Of a stretch of 64,000 bases of DNA, positions 52,379-62,203 are shown in pieces. The notes beneath the pieces are model-generated. The model was not told where the DNA came from. It did no database searches and saw only the letters and a list, made by a program, of their open reading frames with translations. The position numbers and the translations under genes are program-made. Each line of letters opens with the position of its first letter. The first letter of the stretch is position 1. This stretch comes from Halobacterium noricense. Lineage in GTDB: Archaea > Halobacteriota > Halobacteria > Halobacteriales > Halobacteriaceae. The DNA lies in NCBI RefSeq assembly GCF_021233435.1, contig NZ_CP089468.1:1922001-1986000 (forward strand). The letters are read 5' to 3'.

Positions 52379-53806
52379 ATGGGACCTGACACAGAGCTTT
52401 CGAACGTCGTACTCGTCACGGTCGACTCGCTCCGAGCGGACGCCATCGGAGCGTACGACGCACAGCGACACACGCCGGTGATGGATCGCCTCGCCCAGCG
52501 AGGGACCGTCTTCGAACGCGCGTTCGCGAACGGGAACTGGACGCCGTTCTCGTTCCCGTCGATGCTCTCCTCCCGGCCGGTGTTCGCCGATTCCGACGAG
52601 GTCGGCGTCAGCGAGTCGCCGACGCTCGCCTCGGCGCTCTCCGACGCAGACCTCGCCACCGGCGGGTTCAACGCGGCGAACGGCTTTCTCACCTCGCACT
52701 GGGGCTACGACGAGGGGTTCGACGAGTTCGAGCCGTTCGTCGCCAGCGTCGGGTCGAGCATCTACAGCCGCTACCTCGCCACCCACCCCACCGTCGAGGC
52801 GTGGCTCCAGCTCGCGACGTCGCCGCTGCGCCGCGCCGGGTCGTGGCTGCGCGGCGACACCAACGACCGGCCGTTCCTCGACACGTCCCGGATGTTCGAC
52901 GTCGAGCACGCCGCCACGGAGTTCGTCGAGGATACGGACGAGCCGTTCTTCCTGTGGGTCCACTACATGGACGCGCACACGCCGTACGTCCCCGCGCCGC
53001 GGTACATCCGTGAGGTGTCCTCGAACGTGCTCGGCACCCACCGGATGCTGCACGCGCACACCCGCACCGGCCTCGGCTGGGAGGTCGGCGAGCGCACGCT
53101 CGGCGACCTCCGCACGCTCTACCAGGCCGCCGTCCGGCAGGTCGACGCCAGCATCGGCCGCCTGCTGGACACCCTCGACGAGGAAGGCGTCGCCGACGAG
53201 ACCGCAGTCGTGCTCGCCGGCGACCACGGCGAGGAGTTCCAGGAGCACGGCCACCTCGCGCACTACCCGAAGCTGTACGACGAACTGATTCACGCGCCGC
53301 TGGTCGTCGACGTGCCCGACACGGAGCCGCGACGTATCGAGCAGCAGGTCGGCCTGGACTCGATTCCACCGACCATCACGGACCTGCTGGACGTCGACGC
53401 GAACGCCGAGTGGCAGGGCGACTCCCTGGCCCCCGCGGTCCTCGACGGCGACGAGCCCGACGACGACCCGGTCGTGTCGGTGACCGTGCGCGGCGAGTCG
53501 GTGACCGCCCAGCCCATCCCGCGTTCGCTGGACGACGGCGACCTGCTCGTGAGCGTCCGCGACGCGGACTGGACGTACGTCGAGAACGTCGACGCCGACA
53601 CCCACGAACTGTACCACCGGCCGTCAGACCCCGGCCAGCAGGACGACCGCTCCGTCGACCCGTCGGCGGAAGCCCGCGAGGCCGTCGAGCGATTCGCGCC
53701 GCTGGTCGACGAGCACGCAGCCGTCATCCGCGACCGAAGCGGGACGACCGAGGCCGCGGTCGACGAGGACCTCGGCGCGCGACTGGAAGCACTCGGCTAC
53801 AAATAG
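52379..53806 (+). CDS. Sulfatase/phosphoglycerol-transferase-type alkaline phosphatase superfamily protein
   Basis: A 475-aa protein. The metal site Asp is in VLVTVDSLRADAIGAYD. The nucleophile region NWTPFSFPSMLSSRPVF has Thr/Ser instead of the formylglycine-forming Cys-x-Pro-x-Arg, so it is a phosphatase/transferase-type member rather than a true sulfatase. Further motifs are FLWVHYMDAHTPYVP, VDASIGRLLDTLDEEG and VLAGDHGEEFQEHGHL. No transmembrane helix is visible; it may act on membrane lipid or glycan groups. I chose the ATG at 52379 over starts at 52334 and 52199, since the conserved domain begins just after it. It is followed directly by a GtrA gene. Confidence 0.85.
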   Translation: MGPDTELSNVVLVTVDSLRADAIGAYDAQRHTPVMDRLAQRGTVFERAFANGNWTPFSFPSMLSSRPVFADSDEVGVSESPTLASALSDADLATGGFNAANGFLTSHWGYDEGFDEFEPFVASVGSSIYSRYLATHPTVEAWLQLATSPLRRAGSWLRGDTNDRPFLDTSRMFDVEHAATEFVEDTDEPFFLWVHYMDAHTPYVPAPRYIREVSSNVLGTHRMLHAHTRTGLGWEVGERTLGDLRTLYQAAVRQVDASIGRLLDTLDEEGVADETAVVLAGDHGEEFQEHGHLAHYPKLYDELIHAPLVVDVPDTEPRRIEQQVGLDSIPPTITDLLDVDANAEWQGDSLAPAVLDGDEPDDDPVVSVTVRGESVTAQPIPRSLDDGDLLVSVRDADWTYVENVDADTHELYHRPSDPGQQDDRSVDPSAEAREAVERFAPLVDEHAAVIRDRSGTTEAAVDEDLGARLEALGYK

Positions 53807-54229
53807 ATGGTGCGACGCTACCTCCGCGGCCTCTACGAGGGGCCGTTCGCGGTGCAGTTGCGGCGGTTCGTCGCCGTCGGCGCGTTCACGGCGGGCGTTC
53901 AGATGGTGTTGCTGTGGCTGTTCGTGGACCTCGGCCGCCTGAACTACCTCGTCGGCGCGGTCGTCGCCATCGAAATCACCATCGTCCTCTCGTACGTCCT
54001 CAACAACGCGTGGACGTTCCGCCGCTACCGGAACAGCGGCACCGCCGACTTCCTCGTCGGCTTGCTGAAGACGAACGTCATCCGCGGCTCCGCGATTCCG
54101 CTGCAGGTCGGCGTCCTGTTCGCGCTCGTGGAGTGGCGCGCGGTCCCGTACCTGCTCGCGAACGCGTTCGCCATCCTCGTCAGCGGCCTCTACCGCTACG
54201 TCCTCGACGCGCGCTGGACGTGGGGATAG
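53807..54229 (+). CDS. GtrA-family membrane protein
   Basis: A 140-aa protein with four helices (RRFVAVGAFTAGVQMVLLWLF, NYLVGAVVAIEITIVLSYVLN, IRGSAIPLQVGVLFALVEW, LLANAFAILVSGLYRYVLDA) and the NNAWTFRRY motif of GtrA. These proteins are thought to flip polyprenyl-phosphate-linked sugars. The ATG directly follows the stop of the preceding gene, so both are one operon, plausibly in glycan modification. Confidence 0.9.
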   Translation: MVRRYLRGLYEGPFAVQLRRFVAVGAFTAGVQMVLLWLFVDLGRLNYLVGAVVAIEITIVLSYVLNNAWTFRRYRNSGTADFLVGLLKTNVIRGSAIPLQVGVLFALVEWRAVPYLLANAFAILVSGLYRYVLDARWTWG

Positions 54230-54283
54230 CGCCGCTGGCCGTCGCTCGCTGGCGGTTCTGCTGATTCGTCTCTCGCAGAACGG

Positions 54284-54712
54284 TCAGTCCAACTGCTTGT
54301 GCATCGCGACGTGGGGGATGCCAGCTTCCTCGAACTCGTCGCCGTCGCGGACGTAGCCGCGGCGGTCGTAGAACCCCGCAGCGGGCAGTTGGGCGTGGAG
54401 GAACAGTTCGTCGAACCGCTCGCGTGCGGCGGCTTCGAGGGCGTCCATCAGCGCTGCGCCCCAGCCCTCGCCGCGGCGGGCTTCGCGGACGGCGACGCGC
54501 TCGACTTTCCCCACGCCTGCCTCGTACTCGCGGAGACGCGCAGCCCCAACGGGCTCGTCGTGTTCGTCGTAGGCAACGAAGTGAAGCGCATCGTCCTCGT
54601 ACTCGTCGACTTCGAGGTCTTCGGGAACGCCCTGCTCGTCGACGAACACGGCGTACCTGACGTCGAGGGCGTCCTCGTAGCGGGCGTCGGTGTCGGCTCG
54701 CACGACCGGCAT
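54284..54712 (-). CDS. GNAT-family N-acetyltransferase
   Basis: A 142-aa acetyltransferase, ElaA-like. The N-terminus has YAVFVDEQGVPEDLEVDEYEDDALHF. The acetyl-CoA-binding motif A is VERVAVREARRGEGWGAALMDALE, and the last part HAQLPAAGFYDRRGYVRDGD is the usual C-terminal element. The substrate is unknown. Confidence 0.9.
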   Translation of the reverse strand: MPVVRADTDARYEDALDVRYAVFVDEQGVPEDLEVDEYEDDALHFVAYDEHDEPVGAARLREYEAGVGKVERVAVREARRGEGWGAALMDALEAAARERFDELFLHAQLPAAGFYDRRGYVRDGDEFEEAGIPHVAMHKQLD

Positions 54713-54744
54713 GAAAACGAGTCGGGCGGCGAGCCGGAAAACCC

Positions 54745-55497
54745 CTACTGCTCGCCGGCGACGTCCGCGACGAACTCCCCGAGCAGCGACGACAGCATCC
54801 CGGCGAAGCCGGTGTCGCGGCTCCAGAACGCGGTCTCGGTGCCGTCGTCGCCAGCGACGCTGATGAGTACCGCCGCGTCGTCGACCATCACGACGCGCTC
54901 GGCACCCATGTCGGGGGTCGGCTGTTGGTCGACCGCGACGGCTCGCGCACCGAGGTCGCGGGCGACGTCGAGAACCGCCTCGGTCTCGCTGACGACCGTC
55001 ACGTCGACGCCAGCGGCGACGGCACCCACGAGCGCGTCGCGGACGGCCGGCTCCATGTGAGTCGTCTCGTCGGTCCCGTAGAGGACGTGCGCTTCGGCTG
55101 ATTCGGCGAGCTGGGCGGTCCGCGAGACGACGTTCGCCTGCCCGCGGACCGTCCAGATGGATTCGCTCTCCTCGGTCGCGCCGTACTCCTCGCGCACCGA
55201 TTCGAGGTAGTTGAAGGCGGCGTCGCTCTCCGAGCGGAGATGGCGGTAGAGGCGCTCACGGGCCTCCTCGACGCCGACCGGCCGGTACCGGGTCGGGTTC
55301 GACTGCTCGACGTCGACGAGCCCGCGGCCTTCGAGGTCTTCGGCCGCGCCGTACACCTGCGAGCGCGGCACCTCCGCGATGTCCGCGACCTCGCTGGCGG
55401 AGCCCGTGCCGAGCTTCTGGAGCGCGACGAACACCCGGGCTTCGTACGTCGAGAGGCCGAGGCGCTTGAGCGCGCCGACGGCGTCCTCGTCGTTCAT
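54745..55497 (-). CDS. TrmB-like transcriptional regulator
   Basis: A 250-aa regulator. The N-terminal wHTH is LKRLGLSTYEARVFVALQKLGTGSASEVADIAEVPRSQVYGAAEDLEGRGLV, typical for TrmB. The remaining about 150 residues form a PLD-like domain (VLYGTDETTHMEPAVRDALVGAVAAGVDVTVVSE). Sugar-binding residues of classical TrmB are absent, so the ligand is unknown. It starts with an ATG overlapping the stop of the RND gene (ATGA), so it is in one transcription unit with it and probably controls it. Confidence 0.88.
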   Translation of the reverse strand: MNDEDAVGALKRLGLSTYEARVFVALQKLGTGSASEVADIAEVPRSQVYGAAEDLEGRGLVDVEQSNPTRYRPVGVEEARERLYRHLRSESDAAFNYLESVREEYGATEESESIWTVRGQANVVSRTAQLAESAEAHVLYGTDETTHMEPAVRDALVGAVAAGVDVTVVSETEAVLDVARDLGARAVAVDQQPTPDMGAERVVMVDDAAVLISVAGDDGTETAFWSRDTGFAGMLSSLLGEFVADVAGEQ

Positions 55498-58400
55498 CGC
55501 CCCTCCGGGCGCTCGCGCGCCCACTCGCGGACCACGCGGTCGTACTGGTCGGTGGACAGCTCGCCCGCCTCGAAGGCCGCGCTGGCCTCCGCGAGGTCGT
55601 CGTCGGTGACCTCGGCTTGCGCGAACACGCGCTCGAAGATGTCCGCGACGACCGCGGCACCGTCGTCGCCGCCGACGTCGTGTTCGTCGCCGCCCGCGAG
55701 CACGCGACCGGAGAGTTCGACCGCGGAACCGTCGGACGCGGACTCGGCGACGGCGACGTCGTAGCTGACCGACGCGCGCTCGCCGTCGAGACGCCACGCG
55801 ACGTAGACGGTGTCGTCGTCGACGACTGCCTCGACCGGTTCGGGGTCGGCGTCGAGTCCCGTCACGGTGCCGCCGCGAACCGTCTCCGTGAGCACGACGC
55901 GGCCGTCCTGCGCCGGGGCGGTGACAGTCGCGGTGAGCGTGCCGCCGGGCTGGACGAGGTCGCGGCTGAGCGTCCGCGTCGGTGCGTCGGCTGTCGCGCT
56001 GGCGGCCGCTGCGGTGGTCGCCGGTGCCGTCTCCGCGTCGACGACTGGCGCGGCTCCCGCCGTCGGCCCCGAGTCGTCCGGGTCGTCTGCCGGCGGGTCG
56101 GGGTCGTCGCCGTCGCCGCCGAAGTTCGCGTCCTCGGGGCCGAGATACTTCGTCCAGAGGACGAGCAGCGTCGGCAACACCAGCACGGCCGCGAGGAACG
56201 CGTAGACGATGGTGAGGCCGGTGATGATGCCGAACTGCTGGAGCGGCGGCAGGATGGCGAACACGAGCACGCCGAACCCGCCGACGGTGGTCGCGGCGCT
56301 CCCGAGGAGCGCGCCACCCGTGCCGGTGACGGCGGTGCGCATCGCGTCCCAGACGGTGTCGGTGCGCTCCAGTTCCTGCATGTAGCGCTCGCTGAGGTGG
56401 ATGCTGTACGCCACCCCGAGCCCGACCGTGAGGCTCGTGATCATCCCCGTGAGCACGTTGAACGGGATGTCGAAGACGTACATCGTCCCCAGAATCCAGG
56501 CGACGCTCAACACCACGGGCAGCAGCGTCACCGCGCCGAGCGTCGCGCTCCCGTCCGTCAAGCGGTAGGTCGCCATCAGGAACGCGAACACCGCCACGAG
56601 CGTCACGAGCAGGCTCTGGATGACGGTTTCGAGCAGCTGGTCCTGAACGATTTTGTTCAGGATGGCGCTGCCGGTCGCGGTGGCTTCGAGGCCGTCGCCG
56701 GCCGCCACGTCCGCGACGTCGCGCATCTGCTCGGTGACGGCGTCGCCGGACGCGCCGCCCTGCACGGCGACGACCAGCCGCGCCGCCGCGTACTCGCCGT
56801 CGTCGGTCTGGTGGATGTACGAGCCCGCCTGCTCGGGCGCGGTCTCGTAGAGCGCGTCGTAGACGGCTTCGACGTTCCGGTCGGGGACGCCGTTCCCGTC
56901 GGTGTCCGCGGCGTGGAACGTCTCGTTGAACGACTCGTTCTCGGCGGCGACTTGCTGCATCGTCGACAGCGGCCCCTGGACGTCGGGCTCGCCGTTCGAG
57001 AGGATGTACGTGACGTTCTTCGCCGCGGCAGCGTCCCGGGCCGCCCGTATCCGTTCCAAAGCCCTGTCGCTGGCGACGTTCCCCTCGATGAGTATCTGGG
57101 CCTGGGAGTTCTCCGGGGAGAACCGGTCGTTGACGTATTCGAGGTTCTGCTTGGCGGTGTACTCGCCGGGCGCGAACGGCTCGGGGAGGTCTTTCATCCA
57201 GTCGGCGGGGTCCTCCGCGAGGAAGTCCTGCTGGTCGAACGACGTGTCGACGTTCGTCGCGCCGTACGCGCCCGCGGCGGTCACGAGAAGCGTAATCACG
57301 AGCACGATGGCGGGGGCCTTCCGGGCGGCCTTCGAGCCGACCGACAGCAGTTCGCTGAAGCGGCCGCCGCCGGTGCCGAACGCGCGCTTCTTGCGGTCCC
57401 AGCCGCGTCCCTCGAGGAAGCTGTCGAATTCGACTTTCAGCGCGGGAATCAGCACGCCGAACACGAGCAGCGCGGCGACGATGCCGACGCTGGAGACGAC
57501 GCCGAAGTCCCGAATTGGCGGCACCGGGCTCGTGAGGTTCGACAGGAACCCGATGACGGTGGTCGCGGTCACCCACACGAGCGCGATGCCGACGCCCGCG
57601 AGCGCAATTCGCATCGACCCACGGGGGTCCGCGGGCCGGTCGGGGTCGTCGACGGCACCGGGCGCGCTCGCGGCTCCGCCGCTCGCATCGTTCGTGGAGC
57701 TCCGCCCCACGCGTTCCTCGCGGTGCCGCATGAAGATGTGAATCGCGTAGTCGATGGAGAGCCCGATGAGCAACACGGGCACCGCAATCATAATTTGGTT
57801 GAACGCGATGTCCGCCCAGCCCATGAAGCCGAACGTCCACGCCAGGACGGCACCGATGCCGAACAGCCCGAGGATGATGTCGAGGACGTCGCGGTACGCG
57901 ACCGCGAGCGCCACGAGCACGAACAGGATGGCCAGCGGCCCGACGATGATGAGGCTGTCAGCCATCGAGGTGTTGATTTCGTGGCTGATGATGCCGCCCC
58001 CGAACACGAGGTAGTCCTGTGAGCGGTCCTCGCCGAGGTCCTGCATCGCGAGCTGCGCGTCGATGATTTTGTCGCTGGTGACCTGCCCGCCCGCGGGCAC
58101 CTCGCTGTCGGTCCGCTGGGTGGCGACGAGCATCGTCGCCTCCGCGGTGGTCGAACCGGGCTCGTACGCGGTCGGCATGAACCCGAACACGGACCGGCCG
58201 TTGCCGCCGTTCTGCTCGCCGGCGAGCACGGTGGTGACCAGCGACTCGACTTCCGAGTCGTTCAGCGACCGGAGCTGGTCGAGTTGCTCGTCCAGGGACG
58301 CGTCGCTGGCGTTCTGGTACGCCGCGCGCTGGGTCTGCAGTTCCTCGCCGAGCTCCTGGAGGCGCTGGGCTTGCGCCTGGAGCTCGTTCGAGCGCTCTTC

Positions 58401-59123
58401 GAGGGCCGCGTACTCGGCTTCGAGGACGCCCCGCGTGCCGAGCCGGTAGGCGGCCTCGACCTCGGACTGACTGCTCGCGCTCCGGAGGTCGCTGGCGGCC
58501 TGCTCGAAGGTCTGGTAGTGGCTGTCGGTGAGGTTCACCGAGGAGTTCGCGCGCACCCGGTCGAACGACGCGCTGACGCTGGCGTCGGGGTTCTCGCGGA
58601 GGTACGTGAGTTCCGCGCGCAGCGACTCCGCGGTCGCGTTCAGTTCGGCCGCCCGTTGTTCGAGCGCCGCCCGTTCGGACTGGACGGTCTGGTTCAGTTG
58701 CTCGAACTCCTGGAGGGTGGCCTGCAGTTCGCGGCCTTCCTCCTGCCGGATGGACGCCGTGGCGACGACGTTGGCGATGCCGGTGACGGCGTTCTCGCTC
58801 GCGAGCGTCCCGGCGACGGTCTCGTTGTCGTAGAGCGCGCGCTCGTACTCCAAGGTCCCGACGAGCGCGTCCTTCGTGAGGACGTTGTCGTCGCGCACGA
58901 CGACTTGGACGGTCGTCGTGTTCTCGTCGCCCGAGGTGAAGTTCTGCTCGATGTAGTCGAGCTTCTGTGACTCGTCGCTCTCGGACTGGAACTGGTCCAG
59001 CGACGACGACTGGTCGACCATCGGCGCGCCGGCGCCGACCACGAGGGTCAACACCAGCATGACCGCGATGGCAGCCTTGCTGTGCTTCGTGACGAGGGCG
59101 GCGACGTCGCCGATGCGGCTCAC
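55494..59123 (-). CDS. RND/MMPL-family membrane transporter
   Basis: A 1209-aa protein of the archaeal RND superfamily. Helix 1 is AAIAVMLVLTLVVGAGAPMV. A long extracytoplasmic region with coiled-coil stretches (LNATAESLRAELTYL, ELQAQAQRLQELGEELQTQR) follows, then blocks of helices (ILFVLVALAVAYRDVLDIILG, GLSIDYAIHIFMRHREERVG), a second extracytoplasmic domain and a second helix block (GLGVAYSIHLSERYMQELER). The C-terminal cytoplasmic part ends with a SHOCT-like segment AEASAAFEAGELSTDQYDRVVREW. GTG at 59123 was chosen; GTG at 59132 or an upstream ATG at 59210 are alternatives. Substrate probably lipids or hydrophobic compounds, unknown. Confidence 0.87.
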   Translation of the reverse strand: MSRIGDVAALVTKHSKAAIAVMLVLTLVVGAGAPMVDQSSSLDQFQSESDESQKLDYIEQNFTSGDENTTTVQVVVRDDNVLTKDALVGTLEYERALYDNETVAGTLASENAVTGIANVVATASIRQEEGRELQATLQEFEQLNQTVQSERAALEQRAAELNATAESLRAELTYLRENPDASVSASFDRVRANSSVNLTDSHYQTFEQAASDLRSASSQSEVEAAYRLGTRGVLEAEYAALEERSNELQAQAQRLQELGEELQTQRAAYQNASDASLDEQLDQLRSLNDSEVESLVTTVLAGEQNGGNGRSVFGFMPTAYEPGSTTAEATMLVATQRTDSEVPAGGQVTSDKIIDAQLAMQDLGEDRSQDYLVFGGGIISHEINTSMADSLIIVGPLAILFVLVALAVAYRDVLDIILGLFGIGAVLAWTFGFMGWADIAFNQIMIAVPVLLIGLSIDYAIHIFMRHREERVGRSSTNDASGGAASAPGAVDDPDRPADPRGSMRIALAGVGIALVWVTATTVIGFLSNLTSPVPPIRDFGVVSSVGIVAALLVFGVLIPALKVEFDSFLEGRGWDRKKRAFGTGGGRFSELLSVGSKAARKAPAIVLVITLLVTAAGAYGATNVDTSFDQQDFLAEDPADWMKDLPEPFAPGEYTAKQNLEYVNDRFSPENSQAQILIEGNVASDRALERIRAARDAAAAKNVTYILSNGEPDVQGPLSTMQQVAAENESFNETFHAADTDGNGVPDRNVEAVYDALYETAPEQAGSYIHQTDDGEYAAARLVVAVQGGASGDAVTEQMRDVADVAAGDGLEATATGSAILNKIVQDQLLETVIQSLLVTLVAVFAFLMATYRLTDGSATLGAVTLLPVVLSVAWILGTMYVFDIPFNVLTGMITSLTVGLGVAYSIHLSERYMQELERTDTVWDAMRTAVTGTGGALLGSAATTVGGFGVLVFAILPPLQQFGIITGLTIVYAFLAAVLVLPTLLVLWTKYLGPEDANFGGDGDDPDPPADDPDDSGPTAGAAPVVDAETAPATTAAAASATADAPTRTLSRDLVQPGGTLTATVTAPAQDGRVVLTETVRGGTVTGLDADPEPVEAVVDDDTVYVAWRLDGERASVSYDVAVAESASDGSAVELSGRVLAGGDEHDVGGDDGAAVVADIFERVFAQAEVTDDDLAEASAAFEAGELSTDQYDRVVREWARERPEGR

Positions 59124-59237
59124 GACCGCCACCCCTGGAAGACTGTTGGTAGAATCATACTGACAGTGTGGTTCTCGGGTGATACTGACAGCTACTGCGT
59201 ACATAAACACAGCGAAAGGAGCGGGAACCCGCGCCGA

Positions 59238-60029
59238 CTACTCGCGGCGCTGGCGGTAGTCCGGCAGCGCGTCGTCCTGCATGACGGCCGTGCGCCCGCC
59301 GTCCACGAGCAGGGACGCGCCCGTCACGAACGCCGCCTCGTCGCTCGCGAGGAACGCCACCGCCGCCGCGACGTCCTCGGGCTCGCCGATGCGACCCACG
59401 GGATGGATGGAGTCGAGGTGTTCGCGGTATTCCTCGTCCATCTCCGCAGTGGTGCGTTCGACGGCGACCCAGCCGGGGTTGACGGTGTTCACGCGAATCG
59501 ACGGCCCGAAGTCCAGCGCCATCGCCCGCGTCATCCCGTCGATGCCCGCCTTCACCGCGTTGTACGGGAAGTGCTCGGGCATCGTGAGCCGCGCGTGGTT
59601 CGAGGAGACGTTGACGACGCTGCCGCCATCCATCGCTGCGACGGCGTGCTTGGCGGTCAGCCAGTACGACCGGAAGTCCGTCTCCAGCACGAACTCCCAG
59701 TCCTCGACGGTCGCCTCGTCGGCGGGCGTCTCCGTCTGCACGCCGGCGTTGTTCACGAGCACGTCCAGCGCGCCGAAGCGCTCGATGGTCGCTTCCACGA
59801 GCGCCTGGATGTCCTCGGGGTCGCGCACGTCGGCCCGCACGAACACTGCCGAGCCCGCTTCCTCGTCGGTGATGCGCTCGGCAACCACCTCGCCGTCCTC
59901 GACTGTCCGGCCGGTGACGACGACGTTCGCGCCTTCTGCCGCGAGTCGGCGCGCGATGCCTTCGCCGATGCCGCGCGTCGACCCCGTGACGAGGGCGGTC
60001 TTCCCGTCGAAGCGTTCGCCCGAGTTCAC
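59238..60029 (-). CDS. Short-chain dehydrogenase/reductase
   Basis: A 263-aa classical SDR. The Rossmann motif is TALVTGSTRGIGEGIARRLA, NNAGVQ is present, the catalytic Ser lies in VVNVSSNHARL, and the YxxxK motif is YNAVKAGIDG. It uses NAD(P)(H). It starts with GTG overlapping the stop of the galactonate dehydratase gene, so it acts in the same sugar pathway, probably as a galactose or sugar dehydrogenase; the actual sugar is inference. Confidence 0.9.
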   Translation of the reverse strand: MNSGERFDGKTALVTGSTRGIGEGIARRLAAEGANVVVTGRTVEDGEVVAERITDEEAGSAVFVRADVRDPEDIQALVEATIERFGALDVLVNNAGVQTETPADEATVEDWEFVLETDFRSYWLTAKHAVAAMDGGSVVNVSSNHARLTMPEHFPYNAVKAGIDGMTRAMALDFGPSIRVNTVNPGWVAVERTTAEMDEEYREHLDSIHPVGRIGEPEDVAAAVAFLASDEAAFVTGASLLVDGGRTAVMQDDALPDYRQRRE

Positions 60030-61171
60030 CACTCGGCGACACCTCCGTCCTCGTGACGCCAGACTGGGTTGTGCCAGTCGGGCTCCTCGGCCGCGCGAAT
60101 CGCGTCCTCGTCCACGTCGATGCCCAGGCCCGGTTCCTCGGGGAGTTCGACGTAGCCGTCCTCGTACTCGAACACGGACGGGTCTTCGAGGTAGTCCAGC
60201 ACGTCGCTGCCCTCGTTGTAGTGGATGTCGAGGCTCTGCTCCTGAATCAGGGCGTTCGGTGCCGCCGCGTCCACCTGCACGCAGGACGCCAGCGCCACCG
60301 GCCCGAGCGGGCAGTGGGGTGCCATCGCCACGTCGTAGGCTTCGGCCATCGACGCAATCTTGTTCACCTCGGTGATGCCGCCGGCGTGCGAGAGGTCCGG
60401 CTGGATGACGTCCACGCTGCCCTGCTCGAAGACCTCCTTGAAGTCCCACCGGGAGTACATCCGCTCGCCCGTCGCGATAGGTGTCGTCGTCTTCGCCGCA
60501 ATCTCCGGGAGCGCGTCGTTGTGCTCGGGGAGCACGGGCTCCTCGACGAAGAACGGGTCGTACGGTTCGAGCGCGGCGACCAGTCGCTTCGCCATCGGTT
60601 TCGAGACGCGCCCGTGGAAGTCCACGCCGATGTCCACCTCGTCCCCCACGGCCTCCCGGACCGCGGCGATGCGGTCGACGGCCTCGTCGACGGCCTTCGG
60701 GTTGTCGACGCGGCGCATCTCCGGCGTCGCGTTCATCTTCAGCGCCGTGAACCCCGCCTCGACTTTCTCCGCGGCGGCCTCGCCGACGTCGTCCGGCCGG
60801 TCGCCGCCAATCCACTGGTAGACGCGAACCCGGTCCCGAGCCGGCCCGCCGAGCAGTTCGTAGACCGGCGCGCCGAGCGTCTGGCCCTTGATGTCCCAGA
60901 GCGCCTGGTCGATGCCCGCGATGGCGGACATCAGAATGGGACCGCCGCGGTAGAACCCGCCGCGGTACATCGCCTGCCAGTGGTCCTCGATGCGCGTCGG
61001 GTCCTCGCCCAGCAGGTAGCTCTCGAACAGCTCCTCGACCGCCGTCTCGACCGTCTTCGCGCGCCCCTCCACAACCGGCTCCCCCCACCCGACGGTGCCG
61101 TCGCTGGTCGTAACTTTCAGGAACAGCCACCGGGGTGCCGCGTGGAACAGCTCGTAGTCGGTGATTCGCAT
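60026..61171 (-). CDS. dgoD: Galactonate dehydratase-type enolase-superfamily enzyme
   Basis: A 381-aa enzyme of the mandelate racemase subgroup. The pattern fits DgoD: DIGVDFHGRVSKPMAK (metal Asp and catalytic His), PFFVEEPVLPEHNDAL (metal Glu), TPIATGERMYSRWDFKEVF (metal Glu), QPDLSHAGGITEVNKIA and APHCPLGPVALA (general base His). It dehydrates D-galactonate (or a similar aldonate) to the 2-keto-3-deoxy acid in the semi-phosphorylative Entner-Doudoroff route. Operon with an SDR downstream. Confidence 0.9.
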   Translation of the reverse strand: MRITDYELFHAAPRWLFLKVTTSDGTVGWGEPVVEGRAKTVETAVEELFESYLLGEDPTRIEDHWQAMYRGGFYRGGPILMSAIAGIDQALWDIKGQTLGAPVYELLGGPARDRVRVYQWIGGDRPDDVGEAAAEKVEAGFTALKMNATPEMRRVDNPKAVDEAVDRIAAVREAVGDEVDIGVDFHGRVSKPMAKRLVAALEPYDPFFVEEPVLPEHNDALPEIAAKTTTPIATGERMYSRWDFKEVFEQGSVDVIQPDLSHAGGITEVNKIASMAEAYDVAMAPHCPLGPVALASCVQVDAAAPNALIQEQSLDIHYNEGSDVLDYLEDPSVFEYEDGYVELPEEPGLGIDVDEDAIRAAEEPDWHNPVWRHEDGGVAEW

Positions 61172-61197
61172 TACGTCGAGGACTGACCGGACACCCG

Positions 61198-61632
61198 TTA
61201 GTGGTTCCGGTCAGCCCGCGAGCGCTCAGACTGGGCGCTCGTGCCGGGACCGGAGTCGCCGGGGCCGCGGTACTCGTAGTCCCCGAAGCCCAGCACGGGG
61301 AAGAAGATGGCCGGAATCAGCCAGAGTCCGATGCCGAAGAGGAGTCCGCAGCCGAACGACTCCGCGATGTCGATGGAAACCTTCGCGAGCACGAAGATGT
61401 TCACGATGGGCACGAACAGCAACAGCAGCCACCACCACTCGTTGCCGCCGATTTTGACCATCACGTAGAGGTTGTAGATCGGGACGATGGCGGCCCAGCC
61501 GGGCTCGCCGGCCTTCGAGAACGTCAGCCAGTAGCCCGCTACGACCGCGACCAGGATTGCCAAGCCCACGAGCAGGCCGACGGCGTCGCCGGCGCTCGAC
61601 TGGAGGGGCAAGAGGAAGCTATCGGGTGTCAT
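61198..61632 (-). CDS. DUF5684-type small membrane protein
   Basis: A 144-aa protein with about four helices (GLLVGLAILVAVVAGYWLTF, WAAIVPIYNLYVMVKIGG, EWWWLLLLFVPIVNIFVLAKVSIDIA, LFGIGLWLIPAIFFPVLGFG). The KAGEPGWAAIVPIYNLYVM and VPIVNIFV pattern is that of the signal-peptidase-associated DUF5684 family. Function unknown; the C-terminal tail is a Gly/Ser/Arg extension. Confidence 0.87.
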   Translation of the reverse strand: MTPDSFLLPLQSSAGDAVGLLVGLAILVAVVAGYWLTFSKAGEPGWAAIVPIYNLYVMVKIGGNEWWWLLLLFVPIVNIFVLAKVSIDIAESFGCGLLFGIGLWLIPAIFFPVLGFGDYEYRGPGDSGPGTSAQSERSRADRNH

Positions 61633-61675
61633 CCAATTCTACTATCACTACACCGCCGTAAAAAGCTCCGAGACG

Positions 61676-62203
61676 TCACTCCAACTGCTCGGCGTACTCG
61701 TAGTCGGCGGGGTAGGCGTTCGGCGCGGCGTCGTCGACGCGGATGCCCCAGCCGTCGAGTACCATGGGGTCGTCGAGCGCCGCGTGTAGCGTCTCGCGCA
61801 CGTCGTCGACGTCCACGCCGTAGTAGTCGCCGGGCACGCCGTCGAGGTACTGTAATGCCGTCCGGAAGAGACTGCGCATCCCCGCGTCGTCGCCGGACGC
61901 CGGGCGGTCGTTCGCAGTGCTGCGCGTCCCGTCACTCTCGAAGTTGTAGTGCTTGTGAGCGCCCGCCGCGACCTGCACCATCCCGTGGAGGAACGCCGAC
62001 TCCGTGGTGGCGCTGCCGTAGTTGTACCACTCTGATTCAAAACAGTCATGCGATTCGTGGAACTCGCCGCTGTTGTAGAGGCGGACGCCGTGCTCGGTCG
62101 CGCGCCGCAGCGTCGCGTGCTCCCACACCCGGCGGTCCGCGAGCCAGCCGGTCGGGTTCCCCAGCGGCGGCGCGACACTCGGGTCGCGGGTGTGGTCGTC
62201 CAT
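61676..62203 (-). CDS. DUF309 family protein
   Basis: A 175-aa protein with the DUF309 signature [21 protein letters not shown] ... [20 protein letters not shown]. The helical protein has conserved His and Glu residues that could bind a metal. The ATG at 62203 was chosen over the frame start at 62254. Function unknown. Confidence 0.9.
   Translation of the reverse strand: MDDHTRDPSVAPPLGNPTGWLADRRVWEHATLRRATEHGVRLYNSGEFHESHDCFESEWYNYGSATTESAFLHGMVQVAAGAHKHYNFESDGTRSTANDRPASGDDAGMRSLFRTALQYLDGVPGDYYGVDVDDVRETLHAALDDPMVLDGWGIRVDDAAPNAYPADYEYAEQLE

Noticed and set aside
56000..58022. An 801-codon open frame opposite the RND transporter gene
   Set aside because: Its product is rich in Arg, His and Gly with no hydrophobic segments or known motif, and the opposite strand holds a full conserved transporter.
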